NCBI GenBank assembly: GCA_944470555.2
Contig: OX104132.1
Span: forward strand, 3,419,755-3,483,754
Length of the DNA: 64,000 nucleotides
Direction of reading: 5' to 3'
From: Heterobilharzia americana
Lineage: Eukaryota > Platyhelminthes > Trematoda > Strigeidida > Schistosomatidae
The position numbers and the translations under genes are program-made. Positions 41,901 to 44,115 of the stretch are shown in pieces (positions within the stretch are counted from its first letter, which is position 1; every line of letters starts with the position of its first letter). Under the pieces are notes generated by a model that worked only from the letters and a program-made list of their open reading frames with translations, ran no database searches and had not been told where the DNA came from.

Positions 41901-43235
41901 AAACAATCTAAGATATATCTATAAGTCTGCGTCGCATAATAATGAAGATAAAATGAGCTTCATTTACATGAAGGAAAACTATAACCAGATAACAATGAAC
42001 TCGGATGGTTCGTCTTATAAGTCAGGTTTAAGATTTCATGCACTTATTTCACTGTGTAGAGAAAACTTAAGAACGCTAATTTTCAACAATAATTCAACAC
42101 AGCATGCAGACTCCCATGTCTAAAAACAAAATAAAACAAGTTGTCGAACTAAATTAAAGTTCTAAATGACCAGTATGATGGTGTGCACTGGCCGCTTGCA
42201 TTTAAGAACAAAGTGAAACCTTTAACAATAAATTATGAAGCTTTGTTTCGAAGTAAAGGGGAAAAAATCTACAAATCGACATTTTGACACCAAGAAACCA
42301 GGCTACGCAGCCCTGTACTACCTAATTCGAAGAAAAAAAACCTTTAAGCGTACAAAATTAGACATTTTCTACTCAGGAGGTTGGGACTGTTGTTTGATGA
42401 TAAAATCCAAGAATTCATAATCATGAAACAAACGTAACATATTGTAAGAAACCTGTCGTACTACTTATCATGGTAGTTCCATCCGAACAATTCTTACTAC
42501 GATAGGATATAGCATAAACACAGCTGGTAGACATTCATCTAAGATTAACATAACTCATGGAGTATTTGGATCACACCAGGAAATGTGCACACAACAGAAG
42601 TAGGACTCACACTTAAACTTCTCGATGACTTTGGCAAGTCACATTCAGATGGTGCAACTGATGGAAACTGAACTCCTTTCTGTAGAAGTGAAGCGTATAC
42701 TTTGTCCAGATCACGCTTTCCAGGAACATCCCAGTTACTTGAAATCCAGCACTAAAAAATGTCAGCAGCACCAACTTCCTTACCTTCAGCATATATAACA
42801 CCTTCGTTTGTAGCTGTTGTGGAGGGTCATTCTTTGGTGACAAAAGTTTCAAAAAAGCGTGCAGGAACTCTTTGTTAGCAACCTGGCTATGAAATCTTCT
42901 CCCACAATTTCTCACTAAGGTCTCGAGCAGTGTCAGTGTGTACCATATTGAGACATTATCTTTGCCAGCTGATGTCACCAAGCGCTTCTTAATCGCCCTT
43001 ATGGCCTCTTTTGGCCTATTGAGTTTTCATTAACTATTAGGAAAGAACCCACCCATCATCTGTCTCATTTACCGTATCACAAATTTCCAAAATGAGTGCC
43101 CAATCTTCTGAAGGTTGTCCACTGTCAGTTGCTCTCTCTGTAGGAATTCCCACTTAAGATACCATTAAATGGTTACTAACCTGTAAGTGTACCAACGGCT
43201 GTAGAGAATGGATGAGGTTGAAAAATGTTTTGCAT
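794..43235 (-). CDS. TOM1/TOM1L2-like VHS-GAT endosomal adaptor, 5' partial gene of eight exons
   Basis: Target-of-Myb1 proteins are ubiquitin-binding adaptors on endosomes that act alongside ESCRT-0, binding cargo ubiquitin, Tollip, clathrin and myosin VI. Eight exons in the window join to 1322 bases (440 codons plus two bases) without a stop, and every exon junction keeps phase. Residues about 1-172 form the VHS domain, 173-350 a long linker, and about 355-441 the start of the GAT domain. Characteristic matches are SEDWALILEICDTVNET, LVRNCGRRFH and ELNDTCRAM. Introns 1-3 are 40, 37 and 32 bases; introns 4-7 are about 9.8, 2.7, 23.3 and 5.2 kb and full of repeats. The linker is longer than in vertebrate TOM1. 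The GAT helix sequence fits TOM1 better than GGA. The 3' part lies left of the window. Confidence 0.9.
930..1430. other. Intron 7 sequence with a Sm-alpha-like remnant
   Basis: This is mostly AT-rich intron with no reading frame. A remnant of the Sm-alpha family lies at about 1036-1098: it keeps the 3' strand of the ribozyme and the following GGATTCCACTG and GCCACTATC segments, but not the ribozyme core. Confidence 0.55.
1430..2906 (-). mobile_element. RTE-clade (SR2-like) LINE fragment
   Basis: Read on the minus strand, this carries the 3' half of an RTE reverse transcriptase ORF followed by the family's 3' end (CCTAGTGGAACATAG and an ATT-rich tail at 1430-1442). A 67-residue piece at 2497-2294 matches one at 5201-5404 on the other strand with four differences, so copies A and B come from one subfamily. 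Many stops and frameshifts are present and it is not functional. It joins a PLE segment at about 2907. Confidence 0.85.
2907..4905. mobile_element. Penelope-like element, inverted (foldback) dimer
   Basis: Two inward-built halves of one PLE family face each other. The right half (about 3690-4905, plus) encodes the linker (KHIKEALIANKYPLQFIRK) and a decayed GIY-YIG region (VFKPTNSLRDKLC, then IPCND). The left half (about 2907-3640) is the same 3' region on the minus strand. The ends at 2907 and 4905 are inverted copies of each other. The plus half reads openly at 3795-4040 but breaks after that. The reverse-transcriptase catalytic region is absent. Confidence 0.75.
4930..5965 (+). mobile_element. 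RTE-clade LINE fragment
   Basis: On the plus strand this begins in the RT region (GGCTGGCTTCAGG, YLNFID-like) and runs through KTGRSKTRLPPTI, TEVMKI and the later C-terminal region, stopping at about 5965 before the 3' tail. Frames are broken throughout, with expanded CAC/CAA repeats near 5521-5545. It lies only about 190 bases from exon 7 and is inverted relative to the RTE copy on the exon's other side. Confidence 0.85.
5993..6112 (+). mobile_element. tRNA-like SINE, single plus arm
   Basis: The A-box-like CTAGTTGATAGAGTATCAGG, a decayed B box and the ending CATTCATCACCCAGTA match the right arm of the inverted SINE pair at 21868-22240. It ends 45 bases from the exon 7 boundary at 6157. Confidence 0.65.
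6157..6413 (-). CDS. TOM1-like exon 7 (start of GAT domain)
   Basis: The acceptor is ATTTTCAG before 6413 and the donor is GTAAGT after 6157. The exon begins with two bases that complete a codon with the last base of exon 6, then reads 85 codons and ends in phase 0. The stretch LGVVETNINVLNDLLAELRP and DDLNLL aligns with the TOM1 GAT segment. The exon's N-terminal part (18 codons, then an acidic run DEMEFDEDG) belongs to the linker. Codon use is strongly A/T-biased, unlike the nearby elements. Confidence 0.9.
6424..7395 (-). mobile_element. RTE-clade LINE fragments, two pieces
   Basis: The first piece (about 6490-7255, minus) has the family's 3' end and C-terminal ORF region, decayed. Its ATT/AAT-rich tail spreads to 6424, close to the exon 7 acceptor. 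A second minus-strand piece (about 7258-7395) repeats the 3' ORF region (CCCATCTGGGTTCCACTCGA) without its own tail. Both are full of stops. Confidence 0.75.
7396..7800. other. Intron, nothing recognised
   Basis: AT-rich sequence with no long reading frame, repeat motif or RNA structure that I could recognise. Confidence 0.5.
7811..8141 (+). mobile_element. Sm-alpha-like SINE, partial tandem unit with hammerhead ribozyme
   Basis: A 3' motif (GCTAGCCACCATCC, then CTTTACTATAAG) at 7814-7842 recurs as GCTAGCCACTATCC, CTTTACCATAAG at 8105-8133, so about 290 bases lie between equivalent points, near the known size of one Sm-alpha unit (over 300 bases). Between them are a tRNA-like promoter (A box near TGGCTCGGTGGTGTAGT, 7953-7969; B-box-like AGTCCAAATCC, 8010-8020) and then a hammerhead ribozyme. 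This fits a tandem remnant of a Sm-alpha array. Confidence 0.75.
8054..8098 (+). ncRNA. Hammerhead ribozyme of Sm-alpha type
   Basis: The conserved core CTGATGA is at 8060-8066 and GAAA at 8081-8084. Stem II is GTCC (8067-8070) against GCAC (8077-8080), with one mismatch. Stem III is very short (A84-T91, T85-A90). Stem I pairs 8054-8058 with 8094-8098. The predicted cleavage follows C8092. The layout matches the described schistosome Sm-alpha hammerhead; activity may be lowered by the stem II mismatch and the A/C pair at 8059/8093. Confidence 0.82.
8148..8360 (-). mobile_element. Ribozyme-bearing SINE, second family, minus copy
   Basis: On the minus strand: a tRNA-like head near 8360-8290 (A box around GGCTAGCTCAATGGTAAC, B-box-like GGGTTTGAAACC), a hammerhead-like core, then the family tail ending CACTGATGTCAGTCC (8210-8196) and the trailing segment to about 8148. 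The ribozyme core has CTGAGGA and GAAAC, but stem II is collapsed to three pairs with almost no loop. Confidence 0.65.
8500..8625 (+). mobile_element. Ribozyme-SINE head, plus copy
   Basis: An A-box-like GGCTAACTCAATGGTAAC (8541-8558) and a B-box-like GAGTTCAATCC (8587-8597) match the tRNA-like head of the second ribozyme-SINE family. The ribozyme and tail are missing. With the minus copy at 8148-8360 it forms a divergent pair, an arrangement repeated at 18188-18792. Confidence 0.55.
8733..9045. mobile_element. tRNA-like SINE inverted pair
   Basis: The left arm (minus, with GGGATTCGAGCC at 8779-8790) and right arm (plus, with GGTTCGAATACC at 8997-9008) are inverted tRNA-like bodies. Between them is a centre containing GTGATTGAAGTGAAGTAAA. 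The outer flanks also carry the family's CATCAACCAGTA-type ends. The same layout occurs at 9659-9914, 21868-22240 and 56220-56520. Confidence 0.75.
9091..9693. repeat. Direct repeat, copy 2
   Basis: This is the second copy of the sequence at 1-603, same orientation, about 98 percent identical by eye. Its right edge runs into an inverted SINE pair that is intact here, while copy 1 runs into a deleted version, so the SINE was probably present before the duplication. Confidence 0.9.
9659..9914. mobile_element. tRNA-like SINE inverted pair
   Basis: The left arm reads on the minus strand (GGATTTGAACC at 9701-9711, complement of a B box) and the right arm on the plus strand (TTTTGAATCTGG at 9858-9869, a decayed B box). 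The outer ends GGTGATGAATGAAGG and CTTGAATCATCACCC are near inverted copies. Confidence 0.72.
9915..10490. other. Intron, unassigned sequence
   Basis: No reading frame or recognised element. Short TG/CA-rich stretches such as CACATACATACACATAC (10420-10436) occur. Parts may belong to a decayed repeat but I see no second copy in the window. Confidence 0.45.
10495..11440 (+). mobile_element. RTE-clade LINE fragment
   Basis: Plus-strand RT C-terminal region: GACGCCTTTGAAGTTAAGAC, a segment giving WIMQQTV (10589-10612), an FANDDLC motif at 10674-10694 that corresponds to the FADD catalytic box with an inserted residue, LLYGSETC (11047-11070), and the C-terminal zone to about 11440. It lacks the ATT tail. 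At 10903-11193 a 96-residue stretch stays open, but the rest is broken. Confidence 0.87.
11540..11998 (+). mobile_element. Penelope-like element, reverse-transcriptase N-terminal fragment
   Basis: A reading near 11811 gives MVSFDVVSLF, the PLE RT motif usually seen as FDV-SL(Y/F)TSI, and further on a degraded PMNSTLGSVSADIL, corresponding to the PMGSPL(S/G)P-LADI motif. Stops and frameshifts break it. It probably belongs to the same family as the PLE pieces at 12850-15268. Confidence 0.6.
12000..12848 (-). mobile_element. RTE-clade LINE fragment
   Basis: Minus-strand copy with the 3' end at about 12010 (CCCTCGGGTTCCTAGTAGAA), the C-terminal region, and upstream pieces giving VNVEKTGLMKIPNE near 12771-12730. 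It is most similar to the RTE copy at 1430-2906: both carry the same run around GGATGTTGATGAATGTCTGC. It ends abruptly at about 12848 where a PLE segment begins. Confidence 0.82.
12850..14740. mobile_element. Penelope-like inverted dimer, second copy
   Basis: The minus half (about 12850-13965) has the linker frame at 13943-13698 and the GIY-YIG region; the plus half (about 14100-14640) repeats the 3' region. The whole unit is the reverse complement of 3085-4905 (78-residue reading frames at 3788-4024 and 13714-13950 differ at five positions). A short hairpin with arms TGACGCAACATCTTT and AAAGGTGTTGCGTCA lies at 14602-14692. No catalytic RT region. Confidence 0.75.
14765..15268 (+). mobile_element. 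Penelope-like fragment, third copy of the same family
   Basis: Plus strand: the segment from CCGACACATTCCAACAGGTATC through the linker and the decayed GIY-YIG region, more divergent than the copies at 3690-4905 and 13200-13965, so older. It stops next to an RTE tail at 15270. Confidence 0.68.
15270..15995 (-). mobile_element. RTE-clade LINE fragment
   Basis: Minus strand: ATTATTATTTTTA tail, TTGGGTTCCTAGTGGAACATAGG end, and C-terminal ORF pieces including QICRRRKWRWIRHTLRR (15549-15499) and a region with short GTGCAGTGTAGTGCAGT repeats at 15827-15843. Broken frames. Confidence 0.82.
16412..16458. repeat. CT/CA dinucleotide array
   Basis: A short CT run followed by about 18 CA units, read directly. 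Confidence 0.95.
16567..16614. repeat. CA dinucleotide array
   Basis: About 24 uninterrupted CA (AC) units, read directly. Confidence 0.95.
17035..17105 (+). mobile_element. Sm-alpha-like remnant
   Basis: TAAATACGCATCTTGGATTC followed by CACTGTTAGCCACTATCC matches the ribozyme 3' strand and the tail of the Sm-alpha-like unit at 8081-8116. The CTGATGA core is missing. Confidence 0.65.
17376..18183 (-). mobile_element. RTE-clade LINE fragment with ATT tail
   Basis: An ATT array at about 17379-17402, the 3' end CCCTTGGGTTCCTAATGGAA, and ORF pieces including LLYGSETCGVTKSISNKLQT (17886-17827). It shares a subfamily with the copy at 10495-11440 (96-residue frames differing at four positions). 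It is cut off at about 18183 by a ribozyme-SINE. Confidence 0.87.
18188..18400 (-). mobile_element. Ribozyme-bearing SINE, minus copy
   Basis: On the minus strand: tRNA-like head (B-box-like GGGTTCGAGCC, 18335-18325), then a well-kept hammerhead, then the tail (CCAACGTTTC and a degraded form of the ACTGATGTCAGTC end). It is followed on the right by a plus copy, the same divergent layout as at 8148-8625. Confidence 0.75.
18250..18301 (-). ncRNA. Hammerhead ribozyme, well preserved
   Basis: Minus strand: CTGAAGA at 18295-18289, stem II GTCC against GGAC (18288-18285 with 18274-18271), GAAA at 18270-18267, stem III ACAGCTGT (a perfect palindrome, 18267-18260), predicted cleavage after the C at 18259, and stem I GCACAG against CAGTGC with one mismatch. 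The palindromic short stem III is the feature expected of hammerheads that work best as dimers. Confidence 0.82.
18400..18792 (+). mobile_element. Ribozyme-SINE, plus copy with body segment
   Basis: Plus strand, related over most of its length to 29222-29605: a body (AGGGGATTTCTGAAGTTCCA, then GGATGAAAGT), a tRNA-like head (ACTCAGTGGTAACATGCTGA) and a decayed ribozyme region (GAGGAGTCCCATAATAGGGC, then CAACTGTCTATAGCTCCC). The GAAA box is changed, so the ribozyme is not expected to cut. Confidence 0.65.
18817..20033 (-). mobile_element. RTE-clade LINE, 1.2 kb 3' fragment
   Basis: An ATT array (18817-18859) is followed by the 3' end and, on the minus strand, a fairly well-kept C-terminal half: RRKWRWIGHALRRPTGDI-type sequence, LLYGSETWRVTKGISNKLQT (19306-19247), and upstream ALYLNFIDFEKAFDSVDRQV (20002-19943, the RT motif with the first catalytic aspartates). 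It stops at about 20033. Several frameshifts remain. It is among the least decayed RTE copies here. Confidence 0.9.
20034..20280. other. Intron, nothing recognised
   Basis: AT-rich sequence with no reading frame or repeat that I can place. Confidence 0.45.
20280..20565 (-). mobile_element. LINE family 2, 3' untranslated fragment
   Basis: The order and spacing of segments (GGTGGATAGAAAAG, GAGAGAATAAACAAT, then GACAGTCTACATCTTCTAAT and ACGACTCAAACT) match 27070-27310 in the same orientation, where they sit downstream of a LINE reading frame on the minus strand. Confidence 0.55.
20800..20998 (+). mobile_element. Ribozyme-bearing SINE, plus copy
   Basis: B-box-like GGGTTTGACCCCTGG (20834-20848), a hammerhead, then the family tail CTCAGGTTTCC and CAACTGATGTCAGTCTACAA, ending near 20998. 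The 5' tRNA-like half is decayed. Confidence 0.7.
20864..20912 (+). ncRNA. Hammerhead ribozyme with perfect stem I
   Basis: Stem I GCACTG (20864-20869) pairs fully with CAGTGC (20907-20912). The core is CTGACGA (20870-20876) and GAAA (20895-20898). Stem II has three pairs (GTC 20877-20879 with GAC 20892-20894). Stem III is short with one mismatch (20898-20905). Cleavage is predicted after C20906. Confidence 0.75.
21024..21565 (+). mobile_element. Penelope-like element of another family, GIY-YIG region
   Basis: A 96-residue open stretch (21024-21314) contains ILKNRLSRSISKTFFSAKL, the segment that precedes the endonuclease in some PLEs. After a stop, the next reading gives FICSYGVRYIGCSQRLLS, a GIY-YIG-like core with its cysteines. 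Frames are broken further on. This differs from the families at 30393-32028 and 2907-4905. Confidence 0.55.
21868..22240. mobile_element. tRNA-Thr-like SINE inverted pair, best-preserved copy
   Basis: Left arm (about 21868-21980, minus) and right arm (about 22086-22203, plus) are inverted copies with a roughly 105-base centre. Both have intact B boxes: GGATTCGAACC at 21908-21918 (complement) and GGTTCGAATCC at 22148-22158. The A-box regions read GTAGATCAGTTGGTAGGG and, on minus, CTCAGTTGGTAGAGC. The plus arm can form an anticodon-like stem with loop CTGGTAA (GGT, threonine-like). The outer ends are CTGGGTGATGATTGAAG and CTTCAATCATCACCCAG. It is repeated, so it is not a true tRNA gene. Confidence 0.85.
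22241..23375. other. Intron with a CA array, otherwise unassigned
   Basis: AT-rich intron without a credible gene. A 72-residue frame at 22855-23073 only spans the CA array. The sequence at 23050-23375 has no second copy here that I can see. Confidence 0.5.
22932..22980. repeat. CA dinucleotide array
   Basis: About 24 AC units, read directly. Confidence 0.95.
23376..26545 (+). mobile_element. RTE-clade LINE, longest copy (endonuclease and RT), broken
   Basis: Starts in or just upstream of the apurinic-like endonuclease: TWGHGMSAPCM in one frame corresponds to TWNVRTM with shifts (23590-23620). The endonuclease continues with NAKVEGDNTGRG (24027-24062), NENGELLADFCTLNDLVIGG (24093-24152) and NQIDFISM (24219-24242). 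Then a linker (24360-24830), RT (AGPHRILPEALK-like near 25023-25055; GDEMT upstream) and the C-terminal region to 26545. At least ten frameshifts or stops; the RT core after 25320 is partly deleted. Typical RTE length is about 3.2 kb, so this is nearly full length but dead. Its 3' end merges with the inverted repeat arm. Confidence 0.85.
26560..26784 (-). other. Open segment with splice-acceptor-like start, inside inverted arm
   Basis: Minus strand: AATCTTTTCCAG before 26784 resembles a splice acceptor, followed by about 70 open codons (YINTSKVESILSKKNNSLEY, later KVNGLYGLYTHDPGKVY). The same appears on the plus strand at 35346-35553. Phase 0 at its start does not fit the exon 6 to exon 7 junction, so I do not add it to the gene. 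It could be an alternative exon, a fragment of another gene, or part of a transposon. I do not recognise the protein. Confidence 0.3.
26810..27076 (+). other. Unrecognised 88-codon open stretch in inverted arm
   Basis: The plus strand reads MVEIVVTFKKCARIIELLIM and on to ILVRRLIDRNIEL. The mirror copy at 35319-35122 gains a stop at the position after IEL. No family is recognised. It overlaps the intron-like zone before the acceptor-like site at 26784 on the other strand, so it may be a chance frame. Confidence 0.2.
27065..28060 (-). mobile_element. LINE family 2 fragment (RT C-terminal side and 3' end)
   Basis: Minus strand: EVVEYVDHFIYLGSCINLNM (27838-27779) and MSARIQMARVVLANLCYLWH (27766-27707) are the 'YLGS ... 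ARI-KAR' region found after the RT domain in a second LINE family common in schistosomes. A later frame gives a decayed GYVLSMLTNCLPKHV, equivalent to GHVLRM-LP. It ends near 27065. The clade was not determined. Confidence 0.75.
28275..29125 (+). mobile_element. RTE-clade LINE fragment
   Basis: Plus strand from GATGATTTATGTCTAATGTC to the 3' end near 29125 (CACTGGGAGCC) and an AT-rich tail. A private segment (around ATACATTGTATGATCCGTTT, 28935-28954) also occurs reversed in 33163-33182, showing that the copies in the two arms are one duplicated unit and not independent insertions. Confidence 0.85.
29222..29605 (+). mobile_element. Ribozyme-SINE, plus copy with body segment
   Basis: Body segment (GGTGATTTCTGAAGTTCCAT), tRNA-like head (A box CAGCTTAGTGGTAACGT; B-box-like GGATTCGATCC at 29498-29508), a ribozyme missing the CTGANGA core (only GGGACGAAACAGTTATCCAGT remains, 29538-29557), and the tail ACTGATGTCAGTCGATGG. 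It lies about 95 bases beyond the exon 6 boundary. Confidence 0.72.
29700..30011 (-). CDS. TOM1-like exon 6 (linker)
   Basis: A pyrimidine-rich acceptor (TTCAATTGTCTATTAG) before 30011 and a strong GTAAGT donor after 29700 bound 312 bases: two bases completing the exon 5 codon, 103 codons and one base left over. The frame has no stop and the phases match exons 5 and 7. The peptide is low complexity: Cys/His-rich (HPCSVCHCVHNT), then Ser/Asn-rich, then a Thr/Ala run. No domain is recognised, consistent with a disordered linker between VHS and GAT. Assignment to this gene rests on phase and position. Confidence 0.72.
30095..30385 (-). mobile_element. LINE family 2, 3' remnant
   Basis: Segments such as GATTCCTTTCGTCTTATGGA, AACTTCATCGATTGGTGCCA and GTCATGTCTTCGAGCTGTAT match the 27250-27640 region in the same order and orientation, with much divergence. 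Older than the copy in the arm. Confidence 0.6.
30393..32028 (+). mobile_element. Penelope-like element with RT and GIY-YIG, frameshifted
   Basis: RT motifs in order: SFDVTGLYTSIEP (30570-30608), MKGTPMASPI (30724-30753), IWIRYVDDTFVII (30823-30861, catalytic DD intact), LPFLDVVVCR (30952-30981) and VYRKPTHTD. After a frameshift near 31036 come the connector (YLMSILKKNGYARNLI) and GIY-YIG (YKINWNNCSQDYTGQSG, 31423-31473), then YGHEFNFDNVGILDRGKTKN. At least four frame changes separate these. The element is flanked by direct repeats of about 68 bases (30393-30460 and 31961-32028), as expected of PLE pseudo-LTRs. It lies in intron 5, on the strand opposite to the gene. Confidence 0.9.
31881..31930 (+). 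ncRNA. Hammerhead-like motif at the end of the PLE ORF
   Basis: CTGATGA at 31887-31893 and GAAA at 31913-31916 with a five-pair stem II (31896-31900 with 31907-31911), separated from the core by a small internal loop. Stem III is short (AGCT, 31916-31919) and stem I starts GTG/CAC (31884-31886 with 31921-31923). PLEs are known to carry hammerhead motifs near this point. The internal loop makes activity doubtful. Confidence 0.5.
32029..32666. other. Intron 5 remainder with a LINE family 2 scrap
   Basis: 32030-32140 resembles 27760-27860 (TTTTGTCAGCAAACAG, GATGCAACTCTCTAAG) and is a decayed LINE family 2 piece. The rest, to the exon 5 donor, has no recognised content. Confidence 0.5.
32667..32778 (-). 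CDS. TOM1-like exon 5 (linker)
   Basis: Acceptor CTTTTCTTTTAG before 32778 and donor GTAAGA after 32667. It has 37 codons plus one base (SHDNPVILKC ... ISRTQVVRSSGT), beginning in phase 0 like the end of exon 4 and ending with one base like the start needed by exon 6. No domain is recognised; it is the beginning of the linker after VHS. The agreement of both phases and both splice sites is the main support. Confidence 0.75.
32905..33860 (-). mobile_element. RTE-clade LINE fragment with long ATT tail
   Basis: ATT array of about 18 units, then the 3' end (GGTTCCCGGTGGAATATATG) and C-terminal region on the minus strand, to CATTAGACAAATCATCGAAC near 33860. It is the counterpart of 28275-29125. 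Confidence 0.87.
34060..35085 (+). mobile_element. LINE family 2 fragment, mirror copy
   Basis: Plus-strand counterpart of 27065-28060, with EYVDHFIYLGSCINLNM and ARIQMARVILANLCHLWH (34258-34518). Three residue differences in 86 from the left copy. Confidence 0.8.
35346..35555 (+). other. Open segment with acceptor-like start, mirror copy
   Basis: Same peptide as at 26784-26560 (no difference seen over 63 residues). Here it runs on the plus strand and stops at the boundary of the RTE copy (GGAATAAACAGC). Confidence 0.3.
35556..36530 (-). mobile_element. RTE-clade LINE fragment
   Basis: Minus strand C-terminal region and 3' end, counterpart of 25640-26545. A 106-residue frame (35982-35662) is open. 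Around 36205-36260 there is a run of GTAGGTAGGTAG-like repeats. It fades out at about 36530, where GTTTGTTGCATGATACAGTA ends the match. Confidence 0.87.
36531..37930 (+). other. Decayed sequence, possibly a LINE ORF1
   Basis: Short plus-strand stretches look protein-like (TRHPWGLNSIHKEKPRLLNI at 37148-37207; GRFPVHIPKDLANKLDKK at 37730-37783) and precede the CR1-like endonuclease in the same direction, so they may be its ORF1. Frames are broken and no domain is certain. Confidence 0.35.
37930..40745 (+). mobile_element. CR1-like LINE, decayed, nearly complete ORF2
   Basis: Endonuclease traces (RGVGVALHVS at 37998-38027; LDESIWCSIRLSKTK at 38073-38117; SDHVVIGFQY). RT traces: KKYTLATLLSIPFKVIESLS (39268-39327), REGCSCITNLFIAVDRWTSI (39379-39438), a KPTNLVNHDHLIDELKLF stretch equivalent to the AFDKVPH motif, and WLSLFLVGRLF. 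The 3' end gives LRVAESWNALPAEVVRAT (40674-40727), typical of the CR1 C-terminus. A SINE interrupts it near the end (40395-40660). The remainder is riddled with stops. Confidence 0.75.
40395..40660 (+). mobile_element. Ribozyme-SINE nested in the CR1-like element
   Basis: It splits the LINE's C-terminal coding region. It has a tRNA-like B box (GGTCCGATCCTTGG, 40523-40536), a decayed hammerhead (GCACTG, then CTGTGGA in place of CTGANGA and CGAATC in place of CGAAAC, 40546-40592), and the tail TCTAACTGATATCAGTGCAT. Catalysis is not expected. Confidence 0.7.
40746..42610. other. Intron 4, AT-rich and mostly repeat-free
   Basis: No recognised mobile element or exon. Small open frames (41668-41880 minus, 42235-42420 plus) have no supporting features. 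This is the cleanest unique intron in the window. Confidence 0.5.
42611..42751 (-). CDS. TOM1-like exon 4 (end of VHS domain)
   Basis: Acceptor ACATTTTTTAG before 42751, donor GTGAGT after 42611, 47 codons in phase 0 at both ends. It reads CWISSNWDVPGKRDLDKVYA and then LLQKGVQFP, equivalent to the TOM1 segment that starts with SWADAF and ends RRKGLEFP (VHS helices 7-8). The tail (KSSRSLS) begins the linker. Confidence 0.9.
42784..43015 (-). CDS. TOM1-like exon 3 (core of VHS domain)
   Basis: 77 codons after one base that completes a glycine codon with exon 2. It contains PKEAIRAIKKRL, TLLETLVRNCGRRFHSQVAN and LLSPKNDPP, which match the VHS core of TOM1/TOM1L2 (LETCVKNCGHRFH, SPKNNPP). The donor is GTAAGG. 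This is the most convincing coding evidence in the window. Confidence 0.95.
43053..43152 (-). CDS. TOM1-like exon 2 (start of VHS domain)
   Basis: Two bases, 32 codons and two bases: GIPTERATDSGQPSEDWALI, then EICDTVNETDD, matching the TOM1 N-terminal VHS helix (EKATD ... SEDWALNMEICD). Acceptor ATCTTAAG; donor GTGGGT. An in-frame stop lies just upstream of the acceptor, so the exon start is well fixed. Confidence 0.93.
43193..43235 (-). CDS. TOM1-like exon 1 (start codon)
   Basis: ATG at 43235-43233, 14 codons (MQNIFQPHPFSTAV) plus one base, then a GTACAC donor. HPFSTAV parallels the NPFSSPV found near the N-terminus of TOM1. An in-frame TGA sits three codons before the ATG, so translation cannot begin further upstream in this frame. 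The start is immediately preceded by AG, which could also be a trans-splice acceptor. Confidence 0.8.
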
Positions 43236-43436
43236 CTGACCTCAAGGCCAAACCTTGAAAACCCACACCATATTTGACAGTTCATGAAACCTAAATCGGA
43301 TGAATAAAAACAAACCGCGTTTGAAACATGATTCCAATGTTTAGATAAGAAACTCTTTTTTCGCACTGAGACAAAAATAATATTCCAATTTTATCGGTAA
43401 AACTGCCAGTAAAGCTAGAAAAGGCAATATCTGATG
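43236..43436 (-). promoter_or_regulatory. Short upstream region of the TOM1-like gene
   Basis: Only about 200 bases separate the start codon from the 3' end of a CR1-like element on the same strand. It contains AT-rich runs and an upstream ATG (within AATCATGTTTC, 43327-43337). No clear TATA element. The promoter is either in this gap or inside the LINE sequence. Confidence 0.35.
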
Positions 43437-44115
43437 TCCAATATCCAATATTGATAGTGCGAGCGTAGAAAACTGGTAGTTTTTGATCTCTCGCGTCTAG
43501 TTCTTAGGGCTTGGTTCCAGTTGTTCGGTTTACTCCTGCAGTGGACGAGGAAATCCCCTCTGCTTTCTTGCTTTTAGCTTCGGTGAGGTGGATGTTTTGT
43601 GGGTTAGTAGGTTGTAATTTGTAGAGTGATTAGGGAGCTACGGGTTGCTGGGAAGTTTAGAGAACTGCCATGACTCCTGTCTGTGTAGGTACCTGAAGAG
43701 AATAGTAAGGTAGTGGTAAAGGAATGAAGAGAGAATAAAGAAGAGAGTGAAGTAGCACCATAGAGACTCTGGGAGCTGGGTTAAGGCCGTATCGCTAACC
43801 ATCCTTGCCTTTAAACAGGAGTTTACGTAGATAGCCACTCCCCCTCCTGCTCTATGTTCCCTGTCCCTGCGGAAGAGTTCCATGCCAGCAACACGCATCT
43901 CTTCGTCGGAGATGTCCGATGAGAGCCAGGATTCGGTGATGAATATGATGTCGTAGTGCTGATGTTCACGCAGCGTCCTCATTTTGCTACCTTCCCTATT
44001 AGCCCCCTAACGTTGCTGTACATACATATTAGAGTGTACCTGATGAGAGGGGAGGTCTGGATGTGTATTTTCGAGGGATGAGCGCTTACGTGGTTGATTT
44101 TAGCCTCGCCAGTCC

